Shown here one piece after another: positions 39,107 to 50,000 of a DNA stretch of 64,000 nt. The stretch is from contig CM067081.1 in the NCBI GenBank assembly GCA_034008185.1, positions 157,138,258 to 157,202,257 of the forward strand. The letters run 5' to 3'. A model generated the notes under the pieces. It had not been told where the DNA came from, did no database searches, and worked only from the letters and a program-made list of their open reading frames with translations. How positions within the stretch are numbered: position 1 is the stretch's first letter; every line of letters begins with the position of its first letter. Both the position numbers and the translations under genes were made by a program. The stretch comes from Gorsachius magnificus. Taxonomy: Eukaryota > Chordata > Aves > Pelecaniformes > Ardeidae.

Positions 39107-40984
39107 ATTTAAGAAGACAAACTGAGAAATATCCTATACAGTGAAGAGTAATTACTTCCTCAAAGCATACAGAGAGGAGATAACTATGAAGCCTTCTGAA
39201 TGTAGCTATTCCTTTCTAAAAATCTGTTCCAACAAAGATGAGTTTCCAAATGTCATCTGATGCAATAATTTTATCCTGAGTTACAGGATGCTAATATTGC
39301 TGCACCTTTAGGGATTTTTTTTTTTTTTTGTACCTAAAAAATGCAGCAAACCATCTACGGAACAGTATGATCTCAGGGATGAGAACTCCCTAAGAAGCTT
39401 TATCATTGACAAGAACAATGACAATTTTACTGTGTTGTCTAGAAAAGATATAGCCAGCTAAAGAAGCAAGCTCTACTCGAGTAGCTTATAGGAGGAAAAG
39501 GAAGTAAAAATCTCAGAAATCCCATTCCCAGTTTCTGTAGGAAGAGGAGATAGGTGAATCCGGTTTCTTGTCATATAATCAGGAGGTTACAGAGAAAGGT
39601 GAAGTACTAAAAAAAGTAAAACAGAAAGACAAAGATCCTTTGAGAAGCCAGGAAGCAGCCTCAAATTTATCCTACCTGGCACATTATATATGAAATGAAA
39701 GGACAGCTTGTCTTTGTCCCTACAAGCAAAATAATGAGCTATGCCCAGACTATGAATATAATAATTTCCACTTCTTTATTGTTTCCTAAGTACCTCCTTT
39801 TAATAATGTCTTATTTTCCTTCATACATTTTGTAGCACATAACAATTACTGTGTATTATTCACCTCTTTTTCTCAGTCCTGCAAACATGCACAAATAGGA
39901 AATACAGCCATACCCTGCTGTTTGCTGAAGACACGTTCCTGAAAAGTGAGACACTTAGCAATGTAACAGGTAACAAACCAATTTTCCCCATAAGAATTAA
40001 TATAATCGATGCATACAGCAATTTAAAAACTACACACAAAGACAGTATATACAATGTGGAAAATGGGCAGGCAGAAGCAGATGATGTGGAAAATAGACAG
40101 GAGCATGAGCTGGAAGAGATTCTGACTTCTGGAAATGGATAGCTGCTTCAGAAAAAACTCAGATACTTCAGCTATGAAACTGAACGCCTGATAATTACCA
40201 AATTTTTCTATCCTTCACCTTTGATTGGCTTGATTGGTCTTGATTCATCTGAGGAAGATGAAGATGACAAGGAAAATGTAACTGTTCAGGAAGAGGCAGC
40301 AAGAACACTCTTTGTTATTACCCCAAATTGTCAACCTTGCTTCAGACACGCTAGTGATTCAGTTCTCAAAAGCATGGGAAGGAGATGCTTCTTCCATACT
40401 TTCCTAAGGTTTAAAGAACATCCAGCACTAGCAGGATTAAGCAACTGGATTCTATGGCTAAATTTGATCATTCAGTGATTAGACTGCTGAAAATTTATTT
40501 AAAGCATGAAAACAATTAAATCACCATGCTTTTTTAAGTACTTACAAAAAAAGGAGAAGGGAGAAGACTGGTGAATCATCTGCTGAAACTTTTGTGGAGT
40601 CAACGTTATGACAGGCTAAACCAAATATTTATCAAAGTCTAAGTCTAGGAAAATTAATTTCTTTCAGAGTTTAACTAACAAAACCAAAAGATAACACTTA
40701 TCTAAATAATACTGAGGGCTTTCACAGGATCTAAATCTAATCACATCATAGTCAAAACCCATTTTTCCTAAAAGCTGCAAACATTTTTTTACAGGTAATC
40801 TTTTAAAGCAAGAATAACCTCTACATTGCGCGCCTAAGTAGTCTACAATGAAACACAATAGCTTAAACATGCTCCTCCCAGTACAAGAACGAGCATCGGA
40901 AAGGGATATTCAGGAAAATAACATGAAACATTAATGAAATGCTCAGCTTTAATATTTTGCAATAATAAGCAAAGGTGAAGCTGG

Positions 40985-41284
40985 ATTCTTTTCTGGCTTC
41001 AAAGACGAAGTTGGAGTCTTTTTAGTGAAAGGATGAGAGGTAGCGGGCACAACCTGAAACACAGGAAATTCTATTTAAACATAAGCAAAAGCTTTGTTTT
41101 ATCATGAGGGTGGTTGAACACTGGTCCAAACAGGTTATGGACTCTCCACCTTTGGTGATATTTGAAACCCAGCTGGACATGGCCCTAAGCAACCTGCTCC
41201 ACTTGACCTTACACTGAGCAGAGGTGGTTGACTAGACCATTTCCAGACACCCCTTCCGACCTCAACGATTCTGAGACTCTGTGA
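40985..41284 (+). mobile_element. CR1 LINE tail, diverged
   Basis: A 3' fragment contains AGCGGGCACAACCTGAAACA and GAGGGTGGTTGAACACTGGT. It ends CCCCTTCCGACCTCAACGAT then TCTGAGACTCTGTG. It is older than the copies at 25 and 42 kb. Confidence 0.85.
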
Positions 41285-42385
41285 ACTTTGAAATGTGAGG
41301 GTTTGGGGGACCTTTTTAAGCTCAGAATAATATTTACACAGGTGATACAGGGATCTGTACAGCCTCTTCTCCGCTATTGTGTCCCGTATGCATAGAAATT
41401 CCCAGTATCACACTGACATCCTTATTGCAGGTGTGGCTACTCCTTTATATTGCTGTATTCTAGTGAACATACCAGCAGAAAGTGAAAGCTACGTCATATC
41501 ACCTCAGCACATACAGAGAGTAAACAAACAGACTGTATTATCATTAAACATTTTGTAGAATCCAGAACCCAAGGTGGTATGCTGCTAAGATTATTTACAC
41601 CAGATACTTAATGTTTGGCATCAAAGACCGTAAAACATGCTGAAAATTAACAAATATTGTGTGCAAAGCAGATATGTGGGCATTACGTACCATTTCTTAA
41701 ATACTATGCAGTAAACAGGTTAATATATTATTTATTGTATGGCAGTTGTAGGTTAAATCAATAGCAAAAGAAACAAAAGAAAAAGTAATGAGAGGAAGAA
41801 ACAGATTAAAGAACCTCTGGATGCCTTCTTGAATATAAGCCACTAACAGAGTTACCAGCTTCAGGCTCCATTTTCAGACAAGTTTGAGACTGCTGCATTC
41901 CATTTCCTGAACATGGCAGCTTTTGATTTTGGCCCCAAGGAAGAAGAAAAGCAGCTGCTGAGGAAAGATTTGGCTTGCCTCTCTACTTTTAAGGCAACTT
42001 CATTAGCAGAGACCAAAACAGAGGCAGAAACAAGGTAGCAAGGCTGTGAAATGTGGCCAGCTTGTAAAATCACCCAAGGGAATACCAACATGAAAAATAC
42101 CAGGCATCACATCCAGCCCATCAAAGCAGGTGGGAAAGTTTGACATATAAGAGATAACGCAGTCCTATAGATTAAGTAACCAGTAGGTACTTAGCAGGAT
42201 GAGTCCTAACTGTACTATTTGGGATCCTGATTACAGGTTTCTACTGTCATCACCAAGGAGGGATGAAATGCTTGTTAACTCAGGCACGAGGACACAGGCT
42301 TCACATTGTTTTTTGTGGATAATATCCCAAGGTATTTGAAAAGAAAATGAGGCACTGTTGTTTCTCCTTCTGAAGTGTCTACTAG

Positions 42386-42846
42386 TCATAGAATCATAGA
42401 ATGTTTTGGGTTGGAAGGGACTCCCAGAGTTCATCTAGTCCAACCCCCCTGCAGTGAGCAGGGACACCGCTAACCAGATCAGGTTGCTCAGAGCCCCATC
42501 CAACCTGGCCTTGAATGTTTCCAGGCATGGGGCCTCCACTACCTCTCTGGGCAACCCGTTCCAGTGTTTCACCACCCTCATTGTAAAGAATTTCTTCCTT
42601 ATATCCAGTCTAAACCTACCCTGCTTCAGTTTAAAACCATTACCCCTTGTCCTCTCACAGCTGTCGCTACTAAAAAGATTGTCCCCATCTTTCCTATAGG
42701 CCCCCTTTAAGTACTGAAAGGCTGCAATCAGGTCTCCCCGCAGCCTTCTCTTCTCCAGGCTGAACAAGCCCAACTCTCTCAGCCTGTCCTCATAGGAGAG
42801 GTGCTCCAGCCCTCGGATCATTTCTGGATCATTTCTGTAGCCCTAC
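42386..42846 (-). mobile_element. Young CR1 tail, close relative of the 25-kb copy
   Basis: The 460-base 3' fragment has the CATAGAATCATAGAATG terminus. By eye it differs from 25086-25513 at about 19 positions over about 430 bases. Near its 5' end an 11-base unit (GGATCATTTCT) is duplicated at 42815-42836. AGTCATA occurs at both ends, possibly an imperfect target duplication. Confidence 0.93.
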
Positions 42847-43727
42847 AGTCATACCGTAGTATTTATGGTTCCAGTTTCACAATCTCTTTAAGGCAGTATA
42901 TGTAGGGAATGCTGCCAAAACAGGTCTTCCCACTTGCTCTCATCTATTTACCTTATTACTTACGCATTACTGAACTGGTAAAGTGAGGATAACTTAGGAT
43001 GTCGACCAAAGCCTGCTAGAAAACTCTACCTAGAAAAGATATATGAGTAGACTTTTTTCAGGTATTTTATGTTTTGTTCCTGACACTAAGACTAAACAAT
43101 TATTTAATTTTATATGTTCCATTCTTCAGAGCCTGGCTAATGTACTGTGGTCCATAACCTAGGATTAAATGTGAGTGAAGAAGGCACACAACTGCATCCT
43201 GGACAGCAAGGTGCAGGGGGTGGGAGGAAATTATGATATTCACAGAAATTAAAGAAAGAGGCGCAGCTACTGCTGGAACTTAATTGAGAATTAATGACAG
43301 AGTAGAAAGTAAGAGTAAATCACAAGAAGCTCCTGTGTTTTGGCAGAAAAGTATGCAAAGGGCACAACTGTACCACCACATGTTAATTACAACGCTTGTC
43401 AACAAAAAAAGATGATCGTTGAAGTCTGTATGCGTGCTGTTCAGGTACAGGTTTCACGCTTGTGCAGCAACTGCATCTGCGGAGGCCAATTCTGGCGCAT
43501 TTTTATAGGTGCAAAGGTGAGAACAGAAACGCGAGCACATGCGGACGTAGAGAGTGCCAGGGAATGAGGGCCACGGGAAATGCTGGGCAGACCTTGTGCA
43601 CGCAGAAAGAAACCAAAGAAAAGGCTCATTGTGCAGGCTACCTGGAGCAGTGCGTAATTAGGCGCACATGATGAAAGAGCTGCGGGGGCTTGAGGAGCGC
43701 AGGGTACCGGAGCGCGGGCGGCCTTAC

Positions 43728-43900
43728 CGCCCTTCAGCATCCGTGGGCCGGCCGGCGACGAGCGGAGCCCGCCCCGGCGCCGGGGGGCGGCTGCAGGGCG
43801 CGGGATGCGGCTAAAAGGCGGGCGCAGAGGGCGGCTGCGAGGACGGGCGGCCGTCTCGGGGCCCGGTGCACGGGAGGGGGCGAGCCCTACCGCACACCGG
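43728..43900 (-). other. SLC41A2: Probable non-coding first exon of SLC41A2 (5' limit unknown)
   Basis: On the minus strand a strong donor, GGGCG followed by GTAAGG, lies at 43728/43727 inside the GC-rich island. It is the best candidate to splice to the acceptor at 36369, and the human gene also begins with a non-coding exon. The transcription start was not determined, so the right limit given here is a placeholder. Confidence 0.45.
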
Positions 43901-44308
43901 GGAAACCGAACGGGGCAGGGGTGGGCCCGGGGCCGGCCGGGCCCCGCAGCCCTGGGGCACCCGCCGGCATTTGGGGTGGGGCAGGCGCACCGTCCCCGGG
44001 GGGCGCACCTGGGCGCGGGCGATGCCGGCAGCGGCCCGGGGTCCCGCTCCATCGCTGGGGAGGGCGGGGAGGGACCAGCCCGGCGGCGGTGACAGCTCCG
44101 GAGCGAGGTGAGCGCCGCCGCCACTGAGCAGGCGCGGAAGCGGCTGGAGGGCGGGCAGCCCCCGCGATGATGTGGCCCGTGATGCGCAGCAGCCGCCGCC
44201 GCCGCCGCCACCGGCCGCTCCGACCCGGCGGCGGGCGGGGGAGGAGCCGGGCGCCAGGGGCGCGAGCCGCCGCCAACCGTCGCCCACCGTCGCCCCGCGC
44301 GGCTGAGC

Positions 44309-44357
44309 GGCGGGGACGGGGCGGGGCGCGGAGGGGCGGGGCGGGAGGGGCCGGGCC
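44309..44357 (+). repeat. G-tract cluster with G-quadruplex potential
   Basis: At least six G runs of four or more bases occur within about 50 bases on the plus strand, some as GGGGCGGGG. It is a combined Sp1-box and quadruplex candidate in the SLC41A2 island. Confidence 0.65.
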
Positions 44358-44660
44358 CGCCACCGCTCACAGCCCGGCCCGACGCCCCCGGGCGAGCTCC
44401 GGCCGCCCGTCACCCCGCCGCCGCCGCCGGGCTTCTCCTTCCCGGCCCGGGCCCTGTGGTCGGGGGGAAGCTGGGCTCCCGCCCCGCACCCCCTGGGCCG
44501 ATGCTCCGCAGCCTGGGAACGCGAGAGGCGGGGGGCGAGCGGCAGAGGCGCTCCCCTGGCCGGCGGTGGCGGTGCCTTTGCTTCCCCTGGGCAGGGGCTT
44601 CCCTGGCGACGTGGCGCGAGAGCCCGCGTCCTGCCCTTGGCTCCGGAACGTCAGCCAGTA

Positions 44661-46570
44661 GGGCATGTTTGTGCTGTCCTGCAGCCTGGCTGGAAACAGC
44701 CGCCTCAGAAATCCGTATTATTTTTTTTTTTAAGTATTTGGGTCAGCTGGAACATCGTTGTGCTTGCCCAGCGAGTCTGTACACCCTGCGTGCCACACCG
44801 GGTGCTTACGCCTGTCTGCGAGTAGCTCCCTCGAAATCGGCTGCCTGCGTCAAACTACACACAGAGTCAAGGCCTGGCTGGGTGGGCCCTGTTAATCAAT
44901 CCTCAGAACGCTTGAGACACACTTTATATTAAAACGGTCAGGCCAGCTAAATTTGTGCAGTTGTTATCATTACTAGTATTATTCCTCAATTGTTGCTCGA
45001 CACTTCCAAGTAGTGAGGATGCCTTGGCTGGAAGGTGACAGGGAAGAAAGAGGAAGAAAAGAGAACCCGCATTTGATGATGGTGACAGCAGCCAAATCTA
45101 CAGCATCTCTTTTCCTTTCTATAGACAGACAGAACAAAAGACGGCACGGGCAAGACCCCGAGCGCCTGCCAGGAACTGGAGCTGGCTGCTGTGGGTGTGC
45201 GTGTGGAAAAGCAGCAGCTGAAGCACTTGGAGAATGTATTTGCAGGACTGGGGCCAAAACCGCCTGCGCTACAACAGTGAGATACACAGCACCACCTTGA
45301 ACCCTCCCGTCGATACTGCAGTAAATGAACGAAGCAGCCCAAACCTCAGAGCTGTTAATTTGGTGGTGAATGCTGCCTCAAGCCTGAATTTATTGGGAAT
45401 GTGTCCCCCTACCCTAGTGTAGCAGCCATGTATACCCGTGCCTCCTGCGTGCTCACGTGCCACGCAGTGTGGATACAGAGTTGGGCCGCCTTGCAAATCA
45501 GAAGAAGGCCACATCTGCCTCCCTTGCCGACAGGTTCGACAATAAGCCTGAGGCCTGGGAACAGCACCTGCAGGTGCTGTTCCTGGCTTTTCTCATTGCT
45601 TGCCTGGTGATCTTGGGCAATCATTTAATCGCTCCCTATTACAGGTTCCTCGACAGTAGGATGCCCCTCCCTCCGCTGAAATCACGTACTACCCGCGGAT
45701 GAAATATGCTATTTGAGGTTCGCGCATTGTTATTTTGGGCTGTGTGCAATTGCAGAAAGACTCAGTTTTTGTGGCCCGAGGCAAAAGACCTCAGTCATCG
45801 ACACTAGCGGTAGGATTTTTCTGGGAAAAGCAAAATCCTGGAGCGCAGCTGAATAGAAAGGCGCAAGCCAGGTAGGGAATTCAGTGGAATGCAGCAGGCG
45901 GGCTGGGAAAGCGGCAGAGGACGCTCGCTTGGGCCAGCCTCTCAGGAAAACAGCAGTGCCGCCTCCTGCTTGGGGCCTTGCAGAAGGTTTGCTTCTTGCT
46001 CCTTTGTGTTTGTTAATCCTAAACCACTGGGGTACAGGTTTGTTAGTCCTAAAATACTGGGGTTTAGGTGGGGTTTGGGGTTTTTTCCTTGTGTTCTTTG
46101 CAATGCGGGCATAGAAACACCACTCCCCCTATTACTGCTTTTTCTCCTTTTTGGCTTGGACTTCCCGTCTCGTCTCTCATGAACCTTTCTGTTCTCTTTT
46201 TACCGTCTTCACACTGTCTAGATTATAAACAGATAGGGGCGGAAACTGTGGGACAAACCTTGAATAACAGGTTGACCAGCGTCGGCCGAACTTGGTGGTT
46301 CTCTAAGTTCCTTTTCTAAAAGATAATTAAAATTCCCTCAGGGCCTGAAATTTAATGTTGCATGCATTTGTCAAATTCTGACAAACGAAAACGGGAACGT
46401 TTTCAAAGCAGAGCAGCTGCTGGCAAGCATTCAGGTAAAGTTACCCCCTTGCCGCTTCGTTTCTCACGCTCGTGTCTCCTCCGGGCCATGGGAGGGACTT
46501 TTCATCCCAAATCGTTGCATAAAGATTTTTATTTATTTATTTACTTACTTACTTGTTTTTCCTTGTCACA
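44661..46570. other. Spacer between divergent SLC41A2 and NOPCHAP1 promoters
   Basis: About 1.9 kb of moderate GC content separate the two islands. I see no known gene. It contains a perfect 26-bp palindrome at 45558-45583 and a short ATTT/ACTT repeat near 46528-46553. Confidence 0.6.
45558..45583. repeat. Perfect 26-bp palindrome with two E-boxes
   Basis: The half-site GGAACAGCACCTG (45558-45570) is followed with no spacer by its exact reverse complement (45571-45583). The centre holds CACCTG and CAGGTG, E-box sequences bound by bHLH and ZEB/SNAIL factors. It lies between two divergent promoters. Any regulatory role is inference. Confidence 0.85.
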
Positions 46571-46619
46571 TGAATTATTTCCCTCCCTGCATCGCTAGCC
46601 CCGGATTTACACCAGTGTC

Positions 46620-47060
46620 AGTGTTTGGGCGGGTTACCTGACGGCGGGGCCCCAGCGGAGCCCCTCACCCCCGGCCGCTGCCTCGGGGCGGCTCTGCCCC
46701 TCCCGCCCTCCAGGGGGCGCTGCGCCGCGCCGGGCCGGGCCGCGCCGGGGCGAGGGCCCGGCCCGGAGCCACTTCCGGTTCTGTCGCCGCATGGCGGGCG
46801 CGGCGCAGCGGCGGGGGCCGCCTCCCGGGAGCTGCTGGCCGTGGGGCGCCGACGGGGTGCGCTGGGCCGAGCGGGGACGGGAGGCTGGGGAGGGGCGAGC
46901 CGGGGAGCGGGGGCTTGCTCGTGGTGCGGCCCCGGCCTAGCCCGCCGGCGGGGCTGCCCGAGGGAGGCGGCTCTCCAGCCCGCCGGGCCGCTGCTGCTGC
47001 GCTTGTTGCTGCCTCTCGCGTCTTTCGGGGAGCTACCCTTTGCTCCGGGCACTGCCAGCA
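46620..47060. promoter_or_regulatory. CpG island with ETS site, NOPCHAP1 promoter and first exon
   Basis: This is a second island rich in CpG. An ETS-family site (ACTTCCGG, that is CCGGAAGT on the minus strand) lies at 46771-46778, about 13 bases before the ATG at 46791. That placement is typical of TATA-less housekeeping promoters bound by GABPA or ELK factors. It overlaps the first exon of NOPCHAP1. Confidence 0.75.
46791..46856 (+). CDS. NOPCHAP1: NOPCHAP1 exon 1, start codon out of frame with the conserved block
   Basis: The conserved block SRELLAVG (human has a similar S-K-E-L-L) lies at about 46823-46846. It runs to a donor after 46856 (CGGG then GTGCGC), leaving one base, which fits the two leading bases of exon 2. 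The only nearby ATG, at 46791 after CGCCGC, is in another frame. That frame, spliced here, would stop in exon 2. The conserved frame is open from 46574 but has no ATG. A one-base error in the G run at 46813-46817, an upstream exon, a non-AUG start, or a different donor would each explain it. Confidence 0.6.
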
Positions 47061-50000
47061 CAGTACGAAGTAAATGCAGGGAGGGGGGCGAGACCCGAAA
47101 CAAAAGTTAAATTAGTACCGATAACCGCAACAGCATTGCTATGAGGATTAAAAAAAAAAAAAAAAAGTTAGAAAGAAACAAAGCTTCATTTTAGTTAACG
47201 GTGAGGGGCTGACGGCTGTTGGCGGTCATCAGAGCTAACTACCGCAATTTCCCCACCTCATTTGGATTTTACCGTGCTACTGGTGAAAATGCTTATTTAG
47301 GTGATGAGCACCACCGTGTGTGCCCTGCTTTCACTGATGGCCACCGCGCAGCCCCGTGTGAGAGGGAAGGGAACTAAATCGGGGTAACTCGTGGGCGTTG
47401 GCTCTTGCCTCCCTACGCCTTGCTGCGGGTCATCGCAGGTGCGTGTTGAACTCTGTCGCTAAATAAATCTTTGACAAAAGACTTTAAAAACAGTGTAAGA
47501 AGTGACCTACAGGGTTGGACCAATGGTCCACGCAGCCCAGTATTCTTTCTTCCAACAACTGCCATAGCAGATGATAGTTACAGAGAACTTGCTAGTTGAA
47601 GCACTATGGGCTTCCCATTCTCGTATTTGTCTGGTGCCTGCAATGGTAGGGGCAGGGGTGCTAGGGAACACCTTCCTGCTCAGTCCTTTTAGTATCCGAT
47701 CATGACTCTGCTGCCCTGAATTTGTCTAATTCTGTGTTGAACCTGCTGATCCGTCTGCTTTCACAGCCTCTTGTGGTAGCAAGTTCTAGACATTCACTGC
47801 CTACTACATAGAGAAGTACTGAGGTGACCACCCCAAAGAGACATCAAGAAACGGTATTTGCGAGAAAGCAGAGTGGAATTCCTGGAGGCAGAGACAGCTG
47901 AATCCACACCTTGTAGGAAGGTGGAAAAGTAGCAGCAAGAAGAGAGCCTTGCAGTTAAAATGTGACATTTGTGATTGACGTGGGTAAACATCCAAATACT
48001 TGTTTGTTTCCAGGGCTGGAAGAAACTTTGTTGATTAATTCAAAATGTAGCAGCAAGAAGGCCACAACTTTACAGACAGTTAGGATTCCAAGGAGTAATG
48101 GTAAGTAGGACTTTGTTATTGGAACGGTGTCAAGTAGTAGGTAATGTATTTGACATAACTTTTGCTTCAGTGCTTTCCTTGCATTAGTAAAGGGAGAAAC
48201 GCTTGTGTTCTGTTTCTGCTGTTGCTGGGTCCTCTGTTGCAGTTGCAGGTGCCACAGATTAATCATGTAACTGCTGCTTCTGCAGAGCGAGGTTTTGCAA
48301 AGCCAGGCATTACAGCTCTAAGTTTTAGGGACTTAGTTCTCCTTGCGGAAATACTCACTCTGGCTGCATGTAGTGAACTTGCCAAGTTGTGCTTCTGGTC
48401 TTCATTTAGTCAGCTGATTTCAAATCGATGGAGGTTACGTAGATCACTTTCAAAACTTTATTTTTAATGAATGTGCTGGCAAAATTATTAAGCCAGACCG
48501 TACAACCATTCATTCATAACAAATTGATTTGAATGCGTTAAGAAAATTTTTTTCTTTAATTGAGCTATGTTCCTTCTTTCTTAGTCAGAGCTACATATAG
48601 ATTGCTAACATTCGCTTCAGTGCAACTCCATGCATAAGAGGACGTAGTGTAAAAGTTCTTATTCTTTGAAAGTAGTGTATCTTCAGGAGTTTGTCTCTTA
48701 GTGAAAACATACCAGAGTTCTTTAGTCTCTGATTGTTCTTTTCCAGTATTGAGTTGTTACTTTTTTGCTGATCTGGGCTTTTTATCTCTTTTCAGAAGTA
48801 ATTTCTCAGTATAAAACACTTGGTTATAAAACATTTTTAAAAGGTTTGAGCTGAGATTTAAACAGTACTAGAAGAAACAATTTGATACATCGAGTCCTTT
48901 CTTGGACAAAGGTGTCTACAATGATGGCAGTATTTCAAAGGTAGATTGTACCTGTTAGACTTATGTGGAGCTCACTCAGAGTAGTATCTCTGACTTCACA
49001 AAGAATAAAAATTAGTTATCGGCTCATCTGCATGTGTGGAGCAAAGATTATTTGAAGAAACTCTGGAGGCAGGTGAAGGTGTTCCCTTCCTCCATGTAGG
49101 GGAAATGGGGGTGATTCTCCTAATGACACTGATTATCTTAAAATTGTTGGGAAGTCCCCCTGAGCTTAGAGCGGTATTTCTTTAGAGGATAAGTGCTTTA
49201 TACTTCGACCTAGAGCATCCATCTCTCTCCCACCATCTTAATTGCAGAGCCACTTGCGGTAATTATGTTGAATTTTCTTTAGGGTAGCATGACATCTGTG
49301 GCATCTGGCCTACAGCTAATTTTTCCATCTTCTTTGAGACCTTCGGCCTCTACTTTATTAAGGAAGAAAGGAAGACATAATTATATTTCCCTTGGAGACA
49401 ATACCGATGTGGAAGTTTCTCAAGATAGCACTCAATATGTGTTTAAAACCATGGAATTTACAAGCAGGTTTTCTGTAAAGTAGTTACATTTTGGTTTAAG
49501 AATCCAAATGGAATTGTTTAAGTGATTTCTTCCTGCACCACATGCTGACTAATAGATTTGATATATTTTTTTGCTGTTTATGTCTTGGAAAATTGAATGC
49601 TGTAATAAATCCTCCTATTAAAAACATCCTAAATATGGTAGACAGCTGGAAATTACAGTTGAAATGGAATCTGTTTAAATGCTCAGGTTTCTGAGGCATA
49701 GATGTATAAACTAAGGTGTAACAGTTTGTGTATATATACATGTGATACTTATTTCTTTTTCAGTTTTGGATCGAGTACAGAGCTTTTTACCACAGATGGC
49801 CCATGCAAACGATGAGCTAAGAAGAAAAATGGTAACAGCACCAGCTCATCAGTTTGATATTGAAAATCTAGACAGTGCAACAGAAAAAGTAATAGAAATG
49901 GTAAATACTTACTGTATTTCTTACTTTACAAAGAAAATATAATTCTCTGGTCTTAGAATGAACTAATTTGATAGATAAGGCTAAGTCTATACCATTTTAG

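Larger units (their letters stand above)
36370..43727 (-). other. SLC41A2 first intron (inferred)
   Basis: This lies between the leader-containing exon and the probable first exon. It contains CR1 fragments at 38815-39106, 40985-41284 and 42386-42846. It also contains an unexplained stretch with an acidic reading frame at 40221-40478. The rest is AT-rich and unassigned. Confidence 0.6.
43690..44660. promoter_or_regulatory. CpG island, SLC41A2 promoter region
   Basis: About 970 bases are extremely G+C- and CpG-rich in an otherwise AT-rich neighbourhood. Sp1-type GGGGCGGGG boxes cluster around 44310-44350. No TATA box is evident. It sits upstream of SLC41A2 on the minus strand and about 2 kb from a second island serving NOPCHAP1. 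Long ORFs on both strands here are expected from GC content and are not called as genes. Confidence 0.75.

Noticed and set aside
43441..44370. 309-codon minus-strand ORF in the CpG island
   Set aside because: It is Pro/Ala/Arg-rich low complexity, as expected for any frame in such GC-rich DNA. It crosses the probable SLC41A2 donor and shows no domain.
45457..45702. 81-codon plus-strand ORF with a hydrophobic segment (LFLAFLIACLVILG)
   Set aside because: It starts at GTG, has no family match and includes the palindrome. It is most likely chance.
46618..47103. 161-codon ORFs on both strands over the NOPCHAP1 island
   Set aside because: They are GC-driven open frames. Only the short SRELLAVG segment of the plus-strand frame matches a known protein, so the rest is not called.
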